Source of the DNA: Flavobacteriaceae bacterium
GTDB taxonomy: Bacteria > Bacteroidota > Bacteroidia > Flavobacteriales > Flavobacteriaceae
DNA: 16,335 nt
Direction: 5' to 3'
Assembly: GCA_015493405.1 (NCBI GenBank)
Contig: WGDF01000021.1
Span: forward strand, 1 to 16,335
Shown in pieces: positions 6,362 to 14,288 of this stretch; position 1 is the first letter of the stretch; each line of letters begins with the position of its first letter. A program made the position numbers and the translations under genes. The notes under the pieces are model-generated. The model made no database searches. It was not told where the DNA came from and saw only the letters and a list, made by a program, of their open reading frames with translations.

Positions 6362-9205
6362 ATGAAAACCAATCAATTTATATACAGACATTTAGGGCCA
6401 CGTGAAAAGGACTTACCGGCCATGTTCCAAACTATAGGTGTCAAAGATATGGCACAATTAATCTATGAAACCATTCCCGATAATATTCGTTTAAAACATG
6501 AATTAAATTTGCCTCCGGCGATGTCGGAACAAGAATTCATTGAACACATAGAAGCTTTAGCCGAACAAAATAAATTGTTTCGTTCTTATATAGGATTCGG
6601 TTATTACAGCACAACGATGCCCGGAGTGATTCAACGTAATATTCTTGAAAATCCGGCTTGGTATACCTCTTATACACCTTATCAGGCAGAAATATCTCAA
6701 GGGCGATTGGAAGCTTTGCTCAATTACCAAACTATGTTGACGGAACTGACAGGTATGCCTATAGCCAATGCATCGCTTTTAGATGAAGCGACAGCTGCAG
6801 CCGAGGCTATGTTGATGTTTTTAAATGCCCGCAGTCGTGCTCAAAAAAAAGCCGGTGTCAATCGGTTTTTTGTCGATGAGGATATTTTTCCGCAAACGAT
6901 GGCTGTTATTGAAACCCGAGCTCAAGCTTTGGATATAGAGATTGTCAAAGGTAATTTTCAAACGGCTTTGATTGATGCAAATTATTTCGGTGCTTTTGTG
7001 CAATATCCGGCGGCTTCAGGAAAAATCAATAATTATCAAGATTTTGCCCTGCGTTTAAAGGAAAATAAGGTGCAATTGGCCGTAGCAGCCGATTTAATGG
7101 CTTTGACTTTATTAACCCCGCCGGCTCAATGGGGTGCCGATGTGGTTATAGGGAGTACGCAACGTTTTGGTTTGCCTATGGCTTATGGCGGTCCGCATGC
7201 CGGTTATTTTACTACATCAGAGGCTTATAAACGTCATATTCCGGGTCGAATTATCGGTGTAACGGTTGATGCGCAAGGTAATCGCGCTTTACGGATGGCT
7301 TTGCAGACTCGCGAACAACATATCAAGCGCGAAAAAGCCACCTCCAATATTTGTACTGCACAAGTTTTATTAGCTGTTTTATCAGGTATGTATGCCGTTT
7401 ATCAAGGTCCGGAAGGACTGAAACAAATTGCTAAAAATATACATAATCAGACCAAAAAATTATTTTATGGCTTGATTAGATTGGGGTACAAGCCTGCACA
7501 CGATGTCTTTTTTGATACTATATTGGTGCCTGTTTCTGTTGATGTTATCCGACCGGTTGCAGAAGCCCATCAAATTAATTTAAATTACTATCATGGCGAT
7601 AATATGGTTGGTATTTCTTTAGATGAAAATACTACGGAAGCCGATGTGCTTAAAATTTTGCAAATCTTTGCCTTAAATGAAGCTGTGCCGGAAATCAAAA
7701 ATGATTTTGCCGTGATTCCCGATGAGCTCTGTCGCACGGATCATTTTATGGCACAAGAAGTTTTTAACAGCTATCAATCTGAAACTGAAATGATGCGGTA
7801 TATCAAAAAGTTGGAACGCAAAGATTTGTCATTAACACATTCTATGATTCCTTTGGGTTCTTGCACAATGAAACTCAATGCTTCAACCGAAATGTTCCCT
7901 ATTAGTTGGGACAAATGGAATGCGCTTCATCCTTTTGTGCCTCAAGATCAGGCCAAAGGTTATGAAGTTGTGATTAATAATTTACGTGATTATCTCAAGG
8001 AAATTACCGGTTTGTCTGCTGTCAGTTTACAGCCCAATTCAGGAGCTGCAGGTGAATATGCCGGACTTCTGGCTGTTAGAAAATACCATATAAGCAGAGG
8101 ACAAGCACAACGTGATATTGCTTTAATTCCGGCTTCGGCACATGGTACAAATCCGGCTTCTGCTGTAATGGCCGGACATAAAGTGGTTGTCATTAAAACA
8201 ACCGAAGAAGGCAATATTGATGTGCAAGATTTGCGTGAAAAAGCCGAGCAATATAAAGATCGTTTATCGGTATTTATGGTTACTTATCCTTCGACTCATG
8301 GCGTTTTTGAATCCGCGATTAAAGAAATGACTGCTATTGTGCATCAGAATGGTGGCCAAGTCTATATGGATGGTGCCAATATGAATGCGCAAGTCGGTTT
8401 GACCAGTCCCGGAATGATTGGTGCCGATGTTTGTCATCTCAATTTGCATAAAACATTTGCCATTCCCCATGGAGGTGGCGGACCGGGTGTCGGACCTATT
8501 GCCGTGAAAGCACATTTGGCAGATTTCTTACCTTCTCATCCTTTGATTAAGACAGGGGGAAAAGATGGCAGTGCTGTTGCAGCAGCACCTTATGGTTCTA
8601 TATTGGTAAGCTTGATTTCTTATGCTTATATCCGAATGGCAGGCCCTGATGGGCTCAAGCAGGCAACGGAATATGCCATTTTAAATGCTAATTATTTGGA
8701 GGCTTTACTCAAGGATTATTATCCGGTGCTCTATACCGGAGAACGGGGTAGAGCTGCTCATGAATTTATTGCCGATTGCCGTTCTTTTAAGGCACAAAAT
8801 GTTACGGTTATGGATATTGCCAAACGATTGATGGATTATGGCTATCATGCACCGACGGTTTCATTTCCCGTTCATGATACCTTAATGATTGAACCTACTG
8901 AGAGTGAAAGTAAAAAGGAACTGGATCGTTTTGCCGATGCTATGATTAGTATTTGGCGCGAAATCAAGGATCTGACGCCCGAAAATACGGATAATGTGCT
9001 CAAAAATGCCCCACATACACAAGATAGTGTAACAGCCGATGTTTGGTTTCATCAATATACCCGAAAAAAAGCAGCTTTTCCTTTGGAATATATCAAAGAA
9101 AATAAATTTTGGCCGGCCGTCAGTCGCGTAGATGACGCCTATGGCGATCGCCACTTGCACTGCACCTGTGATCCTATAGAAGCGTATATGTCGGAAGAAT
9201 CATAA
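6362..9205 (+). CDS. gcvP: Glycine dehydrogenase (decarboxylating), P-protein of the glycine cleavage system
   Basis: The P-protein decarboxylates glycine with pyridoxal phosphate and passes the aminomethyl group to the lipoyl arm of GcvH. With GcvT and Lpd it yields CO2, ammonia and methylene-tetrahydrofolate. The 947-residue product is the long fused form, with both halves that are separate GcvPA and GcvPB proteins in some bacteria, and is close to the usual length. The N-terminus RHLGPREKD is typical. The first half contains STQRFGLPMAYGGPHAGYF and the C-terminal half SHGTNPASA-like and glycine-rich segments. The cofactor lysine is K697, in HLNLHKTFAIPHGGGGPG. The C-terminal HDTLMIEPTESESKKELDRF is also conserved. 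No other gcv genes are in this window, so the system is not one operon here. No terminator is evident before rpsO, so some readthrough into rpsO-pnp is possible. Confidence 0.97.
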   Translation: MKTNQFIYRHLGPREKDLPAMFQTIGVKDMAQLIYETIPDNIRLKHELNLPPAMSEQEFIEHIEALAEQNKLFRSYIGFGYYSTTMPGVIQRNILENPAWYTSYTPYQAEISQGRLEALLNYQTMLTELTGMPIANASLLDEATAAAEAMLMFLNARSRAQKKAGVNRFFVDEDIFPQTMAVIETRAQALDIEIVKGNFQTALIDANYFGAFVQYPAASGKINNYQDFALRLKENKVQLAVAADLMALTLLTPPAQWGADVVIGSTQRFGLPMAYGGPHAGYFTTSEAYKRHIPGRIIGVTVDAQGNRALRMALQTREQHIKREKATSNICTAQVLLAVLSGMYAVYQGPEGLKQIAKNIHNQTKKLFYGLIRLGYKPAHDVFFDTILVPVSVDVIRPVAEAHQINLNYYHGDNMVGISLDENTTEADVLKILQIFALNEAVPEIKNDFAVIPDELCRTDHFMAQEVFNSYQSETEMMRYIKKLERKDLSLTHSMIPLGSCTMKLNASTEMFPISWDKWNALHPFVPQDQAKGYEVVINNLRDYLKEITGLSAVSLQPNSGAAGEYAGLLAVRKYHISRGQAQRDIALIPASAHGTNPASAVMAGHKVVVIKTTEEGNIDVQDLREKAEQYKDRLSVFMVTYPSTHGVFESAIKEMTAIVHQNGGQVYMDGANMNAQVGLTSPGMIGADVCHLNLHKTFAIPHGGGGPGVGPIAVKAHLADFLPSHPLIKTGGKDGSAVAAAPYGSILVSLISYAYIRMAGPDGLKQATEYAILNANYLEALLKDYYPVLYTGERGRAAHEFIADCRSFKAQNVTVMDIAKRLMDYGYHAPTVSFPVHDTLMIEPTESESKKELDRFADAMISIWREIKDLTPENTDNVLKNAPHTQDSVTADVWFHQYTRKKAAFPLEYIKENKFWPAVSRVDDAYGDRHLHCTCDPIEAYMSEES

Positions 9206-9230
9206 AAATCGAAGTCATTAGAATTACAGT

Positions 9231-9261
9231 TTTGCTTAAACAAATATTTATTGTATCTTTG
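9231..9261 (+). promoter_or_regulatory. Promoter of rpsO (TTTG, 19-base spacer, TATCTTTG)
   Basis: TTTG at 9231-9234 and TATCTTTG at 9254-9261 are separated by 19 bases, an excellent match to the Bacteroidota housekeeping sigma consensus. Transcription should start a few bases after 9261, leaving a leader of about 40 bases before the rpsO ATG. It lies in the 104-base gap after gcvP. Confidence 0.85.
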
Positions 9262-9309
9262 CAGCTTATTAAATAAACATACATAATAATCATTAAAAAC
9301 AATATTGGC

Positions 9310-9579
9310 ATGTATTTAACACCAGAAGTTAAAAAAGAGATTTTCGCAAAATATGGAAAATCGGAAAAAGACACAGGTTCTACAGAAGGACAAATTGCGT
9401 TATTCACCTATCGCATCAACCATTTGACAGACCATTTAAAAAAGAACAGACATGATTACAGCACTGAAAAGGCTTTGGTCAAAATGGTAGGAAAAAGACG
9501 CAGTCTTTTAAACTATTTGAAAAAAAATGATGTCGAAAGATATCGTAACATTATTAAAGAATTAGGCTTACGAAAATAA
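9310..9579 (+). CDS. rpsO: 30S ribosomal protein S15
   Basis: S15 binds the central domain of 16S rRNA early in small-subunit assembly. The 89-residue product is exactly the usual length. Recognisable parts are YLTPEVKKEIFAKYG, then DTGSTEGQIALFTYRINHLTDHLK and the basic helix MVGKRRSLLNYLKKND, ending YRNIIKELGLRK. The ATG at 9310 has no Shine-Dalgarno sequence, as is usual in this phylum. It has its own strong promoter and is followed by a long hairpin and then pnp, an order shared with many bacteria. S15 represses its own translation in several species, but I see no specific leader structure that proves it here. Confidence 0.98.
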   Translation: MYLTPEVKKEIFAKYGKSEKDTGSTEGQIALFTYRINHLTDHLKKNRHDYSTEKALVKMVGKRRSLLNYLKKNDVERYRNIIKELGLRK

Positions 9580-9590
9580 GTTGAACTATT

Positions 9591-9622
9591 ATAAAGAAGG
9601 GCAGTTTACTGCCCTTCTTTAT
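9591..9622 (+). terminator. Strong hairpin after rpsO, likely terminator or processing site
   Basis: A perfect inverted repeat pairs ATAAAGAAGGGCAGT (9591-9605) with ACTGCCCTTCTTTAT (9608-9622). In practice it is a 14-bp stem with a 4-base loop. It begins 11 bases after the rpsO stop. The T-rich stretch is mainly within the 3' arm, and only AGCTTT follows, so termination may be partial. It could instead act as an RNase III-type processing site between rpsO and pnp. Confidence 0.7.
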
Positions 9623-9647
9623 AGCTTTAAATTACCGCATTATTTTG

Positions 9648-9667
9648 TCAGTTACAGTATAAACTGA
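9648..9667 (+). promoter_or_regulatory. Small inverted repeat in the pnp leader
   Basis: TCAGTT (9648-9653) and AACTGA (9662-9667) can form a 6-base stem with an 8-base loop, ending 28 bases before the pnp ATG. The arm and loop contain GTTACAGTATA (9651-9661), an 11-mer also present in the gcvP leader (6304-6314). No consensus -7 element is visible between the rpsO hairpin and pnp, so the pnp promoter is uncertain. Confidence 0.35.
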
Positions 9668-9695
9668 ATTTATTAAATTAAGATTATTTTATTAT

Positions 9696-11834
9696 ATGAT
9701 ACCACAACCTATTAGAGAGATTATACAACTCGAAGATGGTCGCACCATTTCTATTGAAACGGGTAAATTGGCAAAACAAGCTGATGGATCTGTAGTTGTA
9801 AGAATGGGCAATACCATGCTTTTGGCAACAGCTGTTGCTTCCAAAGAAGTGAAAACGGATATAGATTTTTTACCTTTAACTGTTGATTACCGAGAAAAAT
9901 TTGCTTCATCAGGAAAATTTCCCGGTGGATTTTTCAAGAGAGAAGGCCGCCCCAGCACCGAAGAAATTTTGGTGATGCGATTGGTCGATCGGGTTTTACG
10001 CCCTTTATTCCCTAAAGATTATCACGCTGAAACACAAGTGATGATTCAATTGATGTCTCATGATGAAAACGTTCAAGCTGATGCTTTGGCAGGTTTAGCT
10101 GCTTCCGCAGCTTTAGCTGTTTCCGATATTCCTTTTGAAGGTCCTATTTCAGAAGTAAGAGTGGCCAAAATTGAGGGCAACTTGGTTATTAACCCCAGTT
10201 TAGAAGAGGCCGAACAAGCCACGATTGATTTGATGGTCGGTGGCACAGAGGATTCGGTGACGATGGTTGAAGGCCAAATGGAAGAAGTGAGTGAAGAAGA
10301 AATGATTGAAGCTATTGAATTTGCACATCAAGCTATTAAAAAACAAGTTGCTGCCCAAAAAGAATTAGCTTCCAAAATTGCAAAAGCCTTACCAAAACGG
10401 GATTATCCTAAAGCTGAACAAGATGAAGCTTTATATAACCAAATTGAAAAAGCTGTTTATGATAAATTATATGCCATTGCTCAAGAAGGTACCGGCAAAC
10501 ATGAACGTAGTGATAAATTCAATGCCGTAAAAGAAGAACTTTTAGGCACTTTTACAGAGGAAGAAATAGAAGAAAAAGCTAAATTAATCGGCGAATATTT
10601 TCATAAGGTCATGAAAAAAGCCGTTCGTGATTTAACTTTAAATGAAGGGTTACGTTTGGATGGCAGAAAAACCAATGAAATCAGACCCATTTGGATTGAA
10701 GTTGATTATTTGCCATCCGTTCATGGTTCGGCAGTTTTTACCCGAGGTGAAACACAAGCTTTAGCCACCGTTACCTTAGGAACTTCAAGGGAAGTAAATA
10801 TGATCGATGGCGCAACATTGCGCAGCGAAGAAAAATTTTATTTGCATTATAACTTTCCACCTTTTTCTACCGGAGAGGCGCGTCCCTTAAGAGGCACATC
10901 ACGTCGTGAAATAGGTCATGGTCATTTGGCGCAACGGGCTTTAGAACCAATGGTTCCCGAAGATGCACCTTATACCATCAGAGTAGTTTCCGATATTTTG
11001 GAATCTAACGGCTCTTCTTCTATGGCAACAGTTTGTGCCGGTTCTATGGCTTTAATGGATGCCGGAATCCAAATGAAAAAACCGGTTTCAGGTATTGCTA
11101 TGGGATTGATTTATGATGAAGATACTAAGAATTATGCCGTTTTATCAGATATTCTCGGTGATGAAGATCATTTGGGAGATATGGATTTTAAAGTAACCGG
11201 AACCAAAGATGGGATTACAGCTTGTCAAATGGATATTAAAATCAAAGATTTAAAACGTGAAATTCTAGAAAAAGCCTTGCATCAAGCCAAAGAAGGTCGT
11301 ATGCACATTATGGGCGAAATGGAAAAAGCTATTGCAGCCCCTCGTCCGCAAGTTAAAGATTTTGTGCCTAAAATGGTCAAAATTGAAATTGATAAAGACT
11401 TTATTGGTGCTGTTATCGGTAAAGGTGGAAAAGATATCCAACAATTACAAGAAGATACTGATACAACTATTGTAATTGATGAAGTTGATGGAAAAGGTAT
11501 TATTGAAATTATGGGAACGGATATGGATAAAATTCAAAAAGTTTTGGATCGTATCGATATCATTACTTTTGAACCTGAAGTGGGAGAAATTTATGAAGGT
11601 CGGGTGACATCTATCAAAGATTTCGGCGCATTTATAGAGATTGCTCCCGGTACGGAAGGTTTGTTACATATTTCCGAAATCGACTGGAAACGAGTTGAAA
11701 AAGTTACCGATGTCTTGAAAGAAGGTGATATGGTTAAAGTCAAATTGTTAGGATTGGATCGTGGTAAAATGAAATTGTCTCGAAAAGTTCTGCTTCCCCG
11801 TCCACCCAGAAAAGACAAAAGAGAAGAAAAATAA
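9696..11834 (+). CDS. pnp: Polyribonucleotide nucleotidyltransferase (PNPase)
   Basis: PNPase is a trimeric 3'-to-5' phosphorolytic exoribonuclease that releases nucleoside diphosphates and takes part in mRNA decay. The 712-residue product has the full set of domains. These are a first RNase PH core (about residues 12-145), an all-helical linker (to about 240), a second RNase PH core (about 325-550), a KH domain (about 560-620, GXXG loop IGKGGKD) and an S1 domain (about 630-695, [17 protein letters not shown]). The catalytic residues of the second core are present: D491 and D497 in [12 protein letters not shown], and K499. The sequence before them, [20 protein letters not shown], is the conserved phosphate-binding region. 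The gene follows rpsO. It ends in a short basic tail just after S1 and is followed by a bidirectional terminator. Autoregulation through the leader is known in other bacteria but is not shown here. Confidence 0.98.
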   Translation: MIPQPIREIIQLEDGRTISIETGKLAKQADGSVVVRMGNTMLLATAVASKEVKTDIDFLPLTVDYREKFASSGKFPGGFFKREGRPSTEEILVMRLVDRVLRPLFPKDYHAETQVMIQLMSHDENVQADALAGLAASAALAVSDIPFEGPISEVRVAKIEGNLVINPSLEEAEQATIDLMVGGTEDSVTMVEGQMEEVSEEEMIEAIEFAHQAIKKQVAAQKELASKIAKALPKRDYPKAEQDEALYNQIEKAVYDKLYAIAQEGTGKHERSDKFNAVKEELLGTFTEEEIEEKAKLIGEYFHKVMKKAVRDLTLNEGLRLDGRKTNEIRPIWIEVDYLPSVHGSAVFTRGETQALATVTLGTSREVNMIDGATLRSEEKFYLHYNFPPFSTGEARPLRGTSRREIGHGHLAQRALEPMVPEDAPYTIRVVSDILESNGSSSMATVCAGSMALMDAGIQMKKPVSGIAMGLIYDEDTKNYAVLSDILGDEDHLGDMDFKVTGTKDGITACQMDIKIKDLKREILEKALHQAKEGRMHIMGEMEKAIAAPRPQVKDFVPKMVKIEIDKDFIGAVIGKGGKDIQQLQEDTDTTIVIDEVDGKGIIEIMGTDMDKIQKVLDRIDIITFEPEVGEIYEGRVTSIKDFGAFIEIAPGTEGLLHISEIDWKRVEKVTDVLKEGDMVKVKLLGLDRGKMKLSRKVLLPRPPRKDKREEK

Positions 11835-11855
11835 TCAGAGATTATACGGATAAAC

Positions 11856-11893
11856 AAAAAGCTTCAGGTGTTTTAAACATCTGAAGCTTTTTT
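11856..11893. terminator. Bidirectional terminator between pnp and tRNA-Thr
   Basis: The hairpin GCTTCAGGTGTTT against AAACATCTGAAGC, with one G-T wobble, is flanked by an A run on the left and a T run on the right. It can therefore terminate pnp on the plus strand and the convergent tRNA gene on the minus strand. It starts 22 bases after the pnp stop and 7 bases beyond the tRNA 3' end. Confidence 0.85.
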
Positions 11894-11899
11894 ATTTTG

Positions 11900-11972
11900 A
11901 GCCACCCACGGGACTTGAACCCGCGACCTGCGCATTACGAATGCGCTGCTCTACCAGCTGAGCTAAGGTGGC
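11900..11972 (-). tRNA. tRNA-Thr, anticodon CGT
   Basis: The minus strand folds as a 73-base cloverleaf. The acceptor stem is GCCACCT with GGGTGGC and has one G-U pair. The D arm is GCTC-AGCTGGTA-GAGC. The anticodon arm is GCGCA-TTCGTAA-TGCGC, with CGT at positions 34-36 to read ACG. The variable loop is AGGTC, and the T arm has loop TTCAAGT. The discriminator base is T and the 3' CCA is not encoded, so it must be added after transcription. Confidence 0.97.
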
Positions 11973-11983
11973 TTTTGGAGTTG

Positions 11984-12015
11984 CAAAATTACGTTTCTAT
12001 TATTGATTTATCAAA
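11984..12015 (-). promoter_or_regulatory. Promoter of tRNA-Thr (TTTG, 20-base spacer, TAATTTTG)
   Basis: On the minus strand TTTG (12012-12015) and TAATTTTG (11984-11991) are 20 bases apart, which fits the Bacteroidota consensus well. The -7 element ends 11 bases before the mature tRNA 5' end, so the 5' leader would be only a few bases long. The rest of the gap 11973-12073 shows no gene. Confidence 0.8.
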
Positions 12016-12073
12016 TAATTTTTGAAAAAATATTTGCTGATTTTTAAAAAGCAAGGTTCAAGTGTCAGGCCAA

Positions 12074-12733
12074 TCATATGCTTTTTTCTGTCTTGTTGTA
12101 ACGAAGTTTGAAAAACCATACCAAATATAAAATGATATATACGATGCCAATACCTATAAAAGCCGGATAGGGATTATCCGCGCTACTGATTGAGCCCAAA
12201 TAAGTCAAGACCAGGGCATAAGGAAGGGTGCCCAGTAAATAATACAAAAGAAATTTCCAAAGCTTAAATTTCATCATACCGGAGAGACAACATGTGGCTT
12301 CAGGCAACATGGGAAGTGCCCGTGCAATGATGAGCATACCAAAGCCCATACGATGAAAAATACGATTAACTTCATCAATCTGCTTTTTGTCTTTGATGAG
12401 GAGTCTAAGCATTTTGTTACCTGAGAAACGGCAAAGAATATAAGCAATAGAGCCCGAAGTGAGCATTCCTATGGTCGCTGCGAGTAAACCGATTTGAAAT
12501 CCTAAAATATGACCGGCATATGTGACGATCAAGATGGTTGGAACGGATAAAAAAACATCTGACGCCAATAGTGCCGCTACAATGATGAAAATTTTTAGTT
12601 TACCGGCGTGTTGTATTTGCTCCAAATAACTTTTTATATCGGAAACACTGAGTAATCCGGTGAGATTGACCAATAAAAAAATGAGCGCAAAAACACCGAT
12701 TATTATGAGGTATAATTTTATCAGAGATTTCAT
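12074..12733 (-). CDS. TVP38/TMEM64 family (VTT domain, DedA-like) membrane protein
   Basis: The 219-residue integral membrane protein has hydrophobic stretches near residues 5-27, 47-70, 75-100, 130-150, 158-180 and 190-210. The VTT/SNARE-associated domain spans roughly residues 60-180. Its typical elements are SVPTILIVTYAGHILGFQ, a glycine-containing re-entrant region (TIGMLTSGSIAYILCRFSG), and ARALPMLPEATCCLSGMMKF followed by FLLYYLLGTLP. Members of the wider DedA/VTT superfamily, which includes eukaryotic TMEM41B and VMP1, are reported to scramble phospholipids or move lipid carriers. The exact substrate here is not known. Its ATG follows the pssA stop with no spacing at all (TAA then ATG), so translation is probably coupled. 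This suggests, but does not prove, a role in distributing phosphatidylserine or its products. Confidence 0.88.
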   Translation of the reverse strand: MKSLIKLYLIIIGVFALIFLLVNLTGLLSVSDIKSYLEQIQHAGKLKIFIIVAALLASDVFLSVPTILIVTYAGHILGFQIGLLAATIGMLTSGSIAYILCRFSGNKMLRLLIKDKKQIDEVNRIFHRMGFGMLIIARALPMLPEATCCLSGMMKFKLWKFLLYYLLGTLPYALVLTYLGSISSADNPYPAFIGIGIVYIILYLVWFFKLRYNKTEKSI

Positions 12734-13462
12734 TTAGGCATTTTTGAAATTTGAATAAAGTGAAATTAAGAGATATAAAATAATAATAACCGGAATGCTC
12801 AAATAACCAAGCAACGGAAGCAAAATCAAACTCAAGATGATAAGGATATATTTGGGCCAATTATGTTGCCAAGTGAAATTCTTAAATTTTAAGCTAAATA
12901 AGGGTATTTCGGCATTCAAAAGATAGGCTGAAATCAAACTGATCAGAATTAGGATAGATGGATTATTTAATAAATGCTTAAGCACAGCGTAATCTTGATT
13001 ATAGAGAATCAAGGGCAATGAAATGATAAATAGGGTATTAGCAGGCGTTGGTAAGCCTATGAATGAACCGGTTTGACGCGTGTCGATATTAAATTTGGCC
13101 AGGCGGTAAGCTGAGGCCAATGTAATGATTAAACCAAAAAGTGCAACCAAATGCTTCGGGTCAAAATTAAAATCATCAATAAATGAAATATGAAGGCTTT
13201 TTGCAATTAAAAAGCTCATCACAAAACCGGGAACGACGCCGCTGGTAACCATATCGGCTAAGGAATCGAGTTGTAAACCTAGGGCACTTGAAACCTTAAA
13301 ACTGCGTGCCGCCAAGCCGTCAAAAAAATCAAAGAAAATGCCCATTGATACGAACAACCCAACCAGCAACCAGTTTTCTTTAAATACAAAAATTAAAGCC
13401 GTTAAACCGGAAAGTAAATTCAATAGGGTTAGGAAGTTGGGAATATATTTCGTCATTTTCAT
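12734..13462 (-). CDS. pssA: CDP-diacylglycerol-serine O-phosphatidyltransferase
   Basis: PssA transfers phosphatidate from CDP-diacylglycerol to serine, giving phosphatidylserine, the precursor of phosphatidylethanolamine. The 242-residue integral membrane protein has the CDP-alcohol phosphatidyltransferase signature complete. It reads D45, D48-G49, A52-R53, G62, D66 and D70, in FFDFFDGLAARSF and GLQLDSLAD. About eight hydrophobic segments follow the motif and fill the remainder. The N-terminus KYIPNFLTLLNLLSGL and the motif SGVVPGFVMS are typical of the membrane-bound (class II) PssA group rather than of phosphatidylglycerophosphate synthase. The ATG at 13462 is taken as the start; an ATG two codons later is equally possible. 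It is first in an operon with the VTT protein. A decarboxylase gene (psd) is not in this window. Some other CDP-alcohol transferase is the less likely alternative. Confidence 0.9.
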   Translation of the reverse strand: MKMTKYIPNFLTLLNLLSGLTALIFVFKENWLLVGLFVSMGIFFDFFDGLAARSFKVSSALGLQLDSLADMVTSGVVPGFVMSFLIAKSLHISFIDDFNFDPKHLVALFGLIITLASAYRLAKFNIDTRQTGSFIGLPTPANTLFIISLPLILYNQDYAVLKHLLNNPSILILISLISAYLLNAEIPLFSLKFKNFTWQHNWPKYILIILSLILLPLLGYLSIPVIIILYLLISLYSNFKNA

Positions 13463-13516
13463 GCTTGCAAATCCGGATTTTTATAAGGTTCGTTTGAAAT
13501 GTTTAAAAATAATTTA

Positions 13517-13545
13517 TTGCAAATGTAAGTATTTTATTAAATTTG
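13517..13545 (+). promoter_or_regulatory. Promoter of the RDD/Nudix operon (TTG, 18-base spacer, TAAATTTG)
   Basis: TTG at 13517-13519 and TAAATTTG at 13538-13545 lie 18 bases apart, ending 23 bases before the ATG at 13569. The divergent -7 element for pssA (13520-13527) lies inside its spacer, so the two promoters overlap and may compete for polymerase. Confidence 0.65.
13520..13527 (-). promoter_or_regulatory. Promoter -7 element upstream of pssA
   Basis: On the minus strand this reads TACATTTG, matching TAnnTTTG, 57 bases before the ATG at 13462. A -33 TTTG at the ideal distance is not seen; the nearest is about 32 bases upstream. The call is therefore weaker than that for the divergent promoter. 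Confidence 0.45.
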
Positions 13546-13568
13546 TGACTTCATTTTAGCAAATTATT

Positions 13569-14288
13569 ATGGGAGAATTTCAGATTAAAACAGCACAAAA
13601 TGTATCTATCCGCCAAAATTTGGCCGGTGTTGGCCAGCGTCTTTTGGCTGTTTTGATCGATATGATTTTTTTAGGTCTTTTTTATTATTTTGTTTTTTAT
13701 TTGCTCAGTTTGACGCATTACAAAAACTTTTTTTCAAGTATCGCTTTTATAACCGTTTTGATGTTGCCCTATTTTTTATATTACCCTTTATTGCAATATT
13801 GGAACAACGGGCAAAGTTTGGGTAAACAATTGATGAAAATTAGAATTGTCAAAACGGACCATAGTCATCCGAAATTGGGCGATTTTCTCATTCGTTGGAT
13901 TTTACGTTTGTTTGAAATTAATATAATTCCGGGACTGGGATTATTATTCATTTTATTTACGGATAAAAATCAGCGTTTAGGCGATCTAGCTGCGCAAACT
14001 GTTGTAATTTCCGAACAGCATAAAACGACTTTAAATCATAGTATTTTTGAAGATTTAGAGCAAACTTACGAGCCCGTTTTTGTAGAGGCGGTACAATTGA
14101 AAGCATCTGATGTGCAATTGATTAAAAGTGTTTTAATAGAAGCGAAGAAAAATGATAAAGCTGAAATATTGAAACGTTTATCAACTAAAATTGAATCGAC
14201 TTTAGGCATCAAAAAACCTCAAAATATGTCAACTGGAAATTTTATTGATACCATTTTAAAAGATTATAATTATTACGCCGGACTTTAA
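13569..14288 (+). CDS. RDD family membrane protein with cytoplasmic C-terminal domain
   Basis: RDD proteins are small membrane proteins named for conserved Arg and Asp residues. Their function is poorly defined; some have been linked to ion transport. This 239-residue member has R24 and D31 in QRLLAVLIDM, membrane segments near residues 26-49, 56-76 and 110-131, and the conserved NGQSLGKQLMKIRIV (80-94) and DKNQRLGDLAAQTVVI (132-147). The last 90 residues are soluble and mostly helical, ending FIDTILKDYNYYAGL, a tail I recall from other Bacteroidota RDD proteins. In many relatives, as I recall, the gene sits beside stage II sporulation protein M and MoxR-type genes, but here it is cotranscribed with a Nudix hydrolase. 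Its TAA overlaps the next ATG by one base (TAATG), so translational coupling is likely. Confidence 0.88.
   Translation: MGEFQIKTAQNVSIRQNLAGVGQRLLAVLIDMIFLGLFYYFVFYLLSLTHYKNFFSSIAFITVLMLPYFLYYPLLQYWNNGQSLGKQLMKIRIVKTDHSHPKLGDFLIRWILRLFEINIIPGLGLLFILFTDKNQRLGDLAAQTVVISEQHKTTLNHSIFEDLEQTYEPVFVEAVQLKASDVQLIKSVLIEAKKNDKAEILKRLSTKIESTLGIKKPQNMSTGNFIDTILKDYNYYAGL

Noticed and set aside
13338..13559. 73-codon plus-strand frame over the pssA N-terminus
   Set aside because: It is opposite the conserved pssA motif region and runs across the divergent promoters; no features of a real protein.
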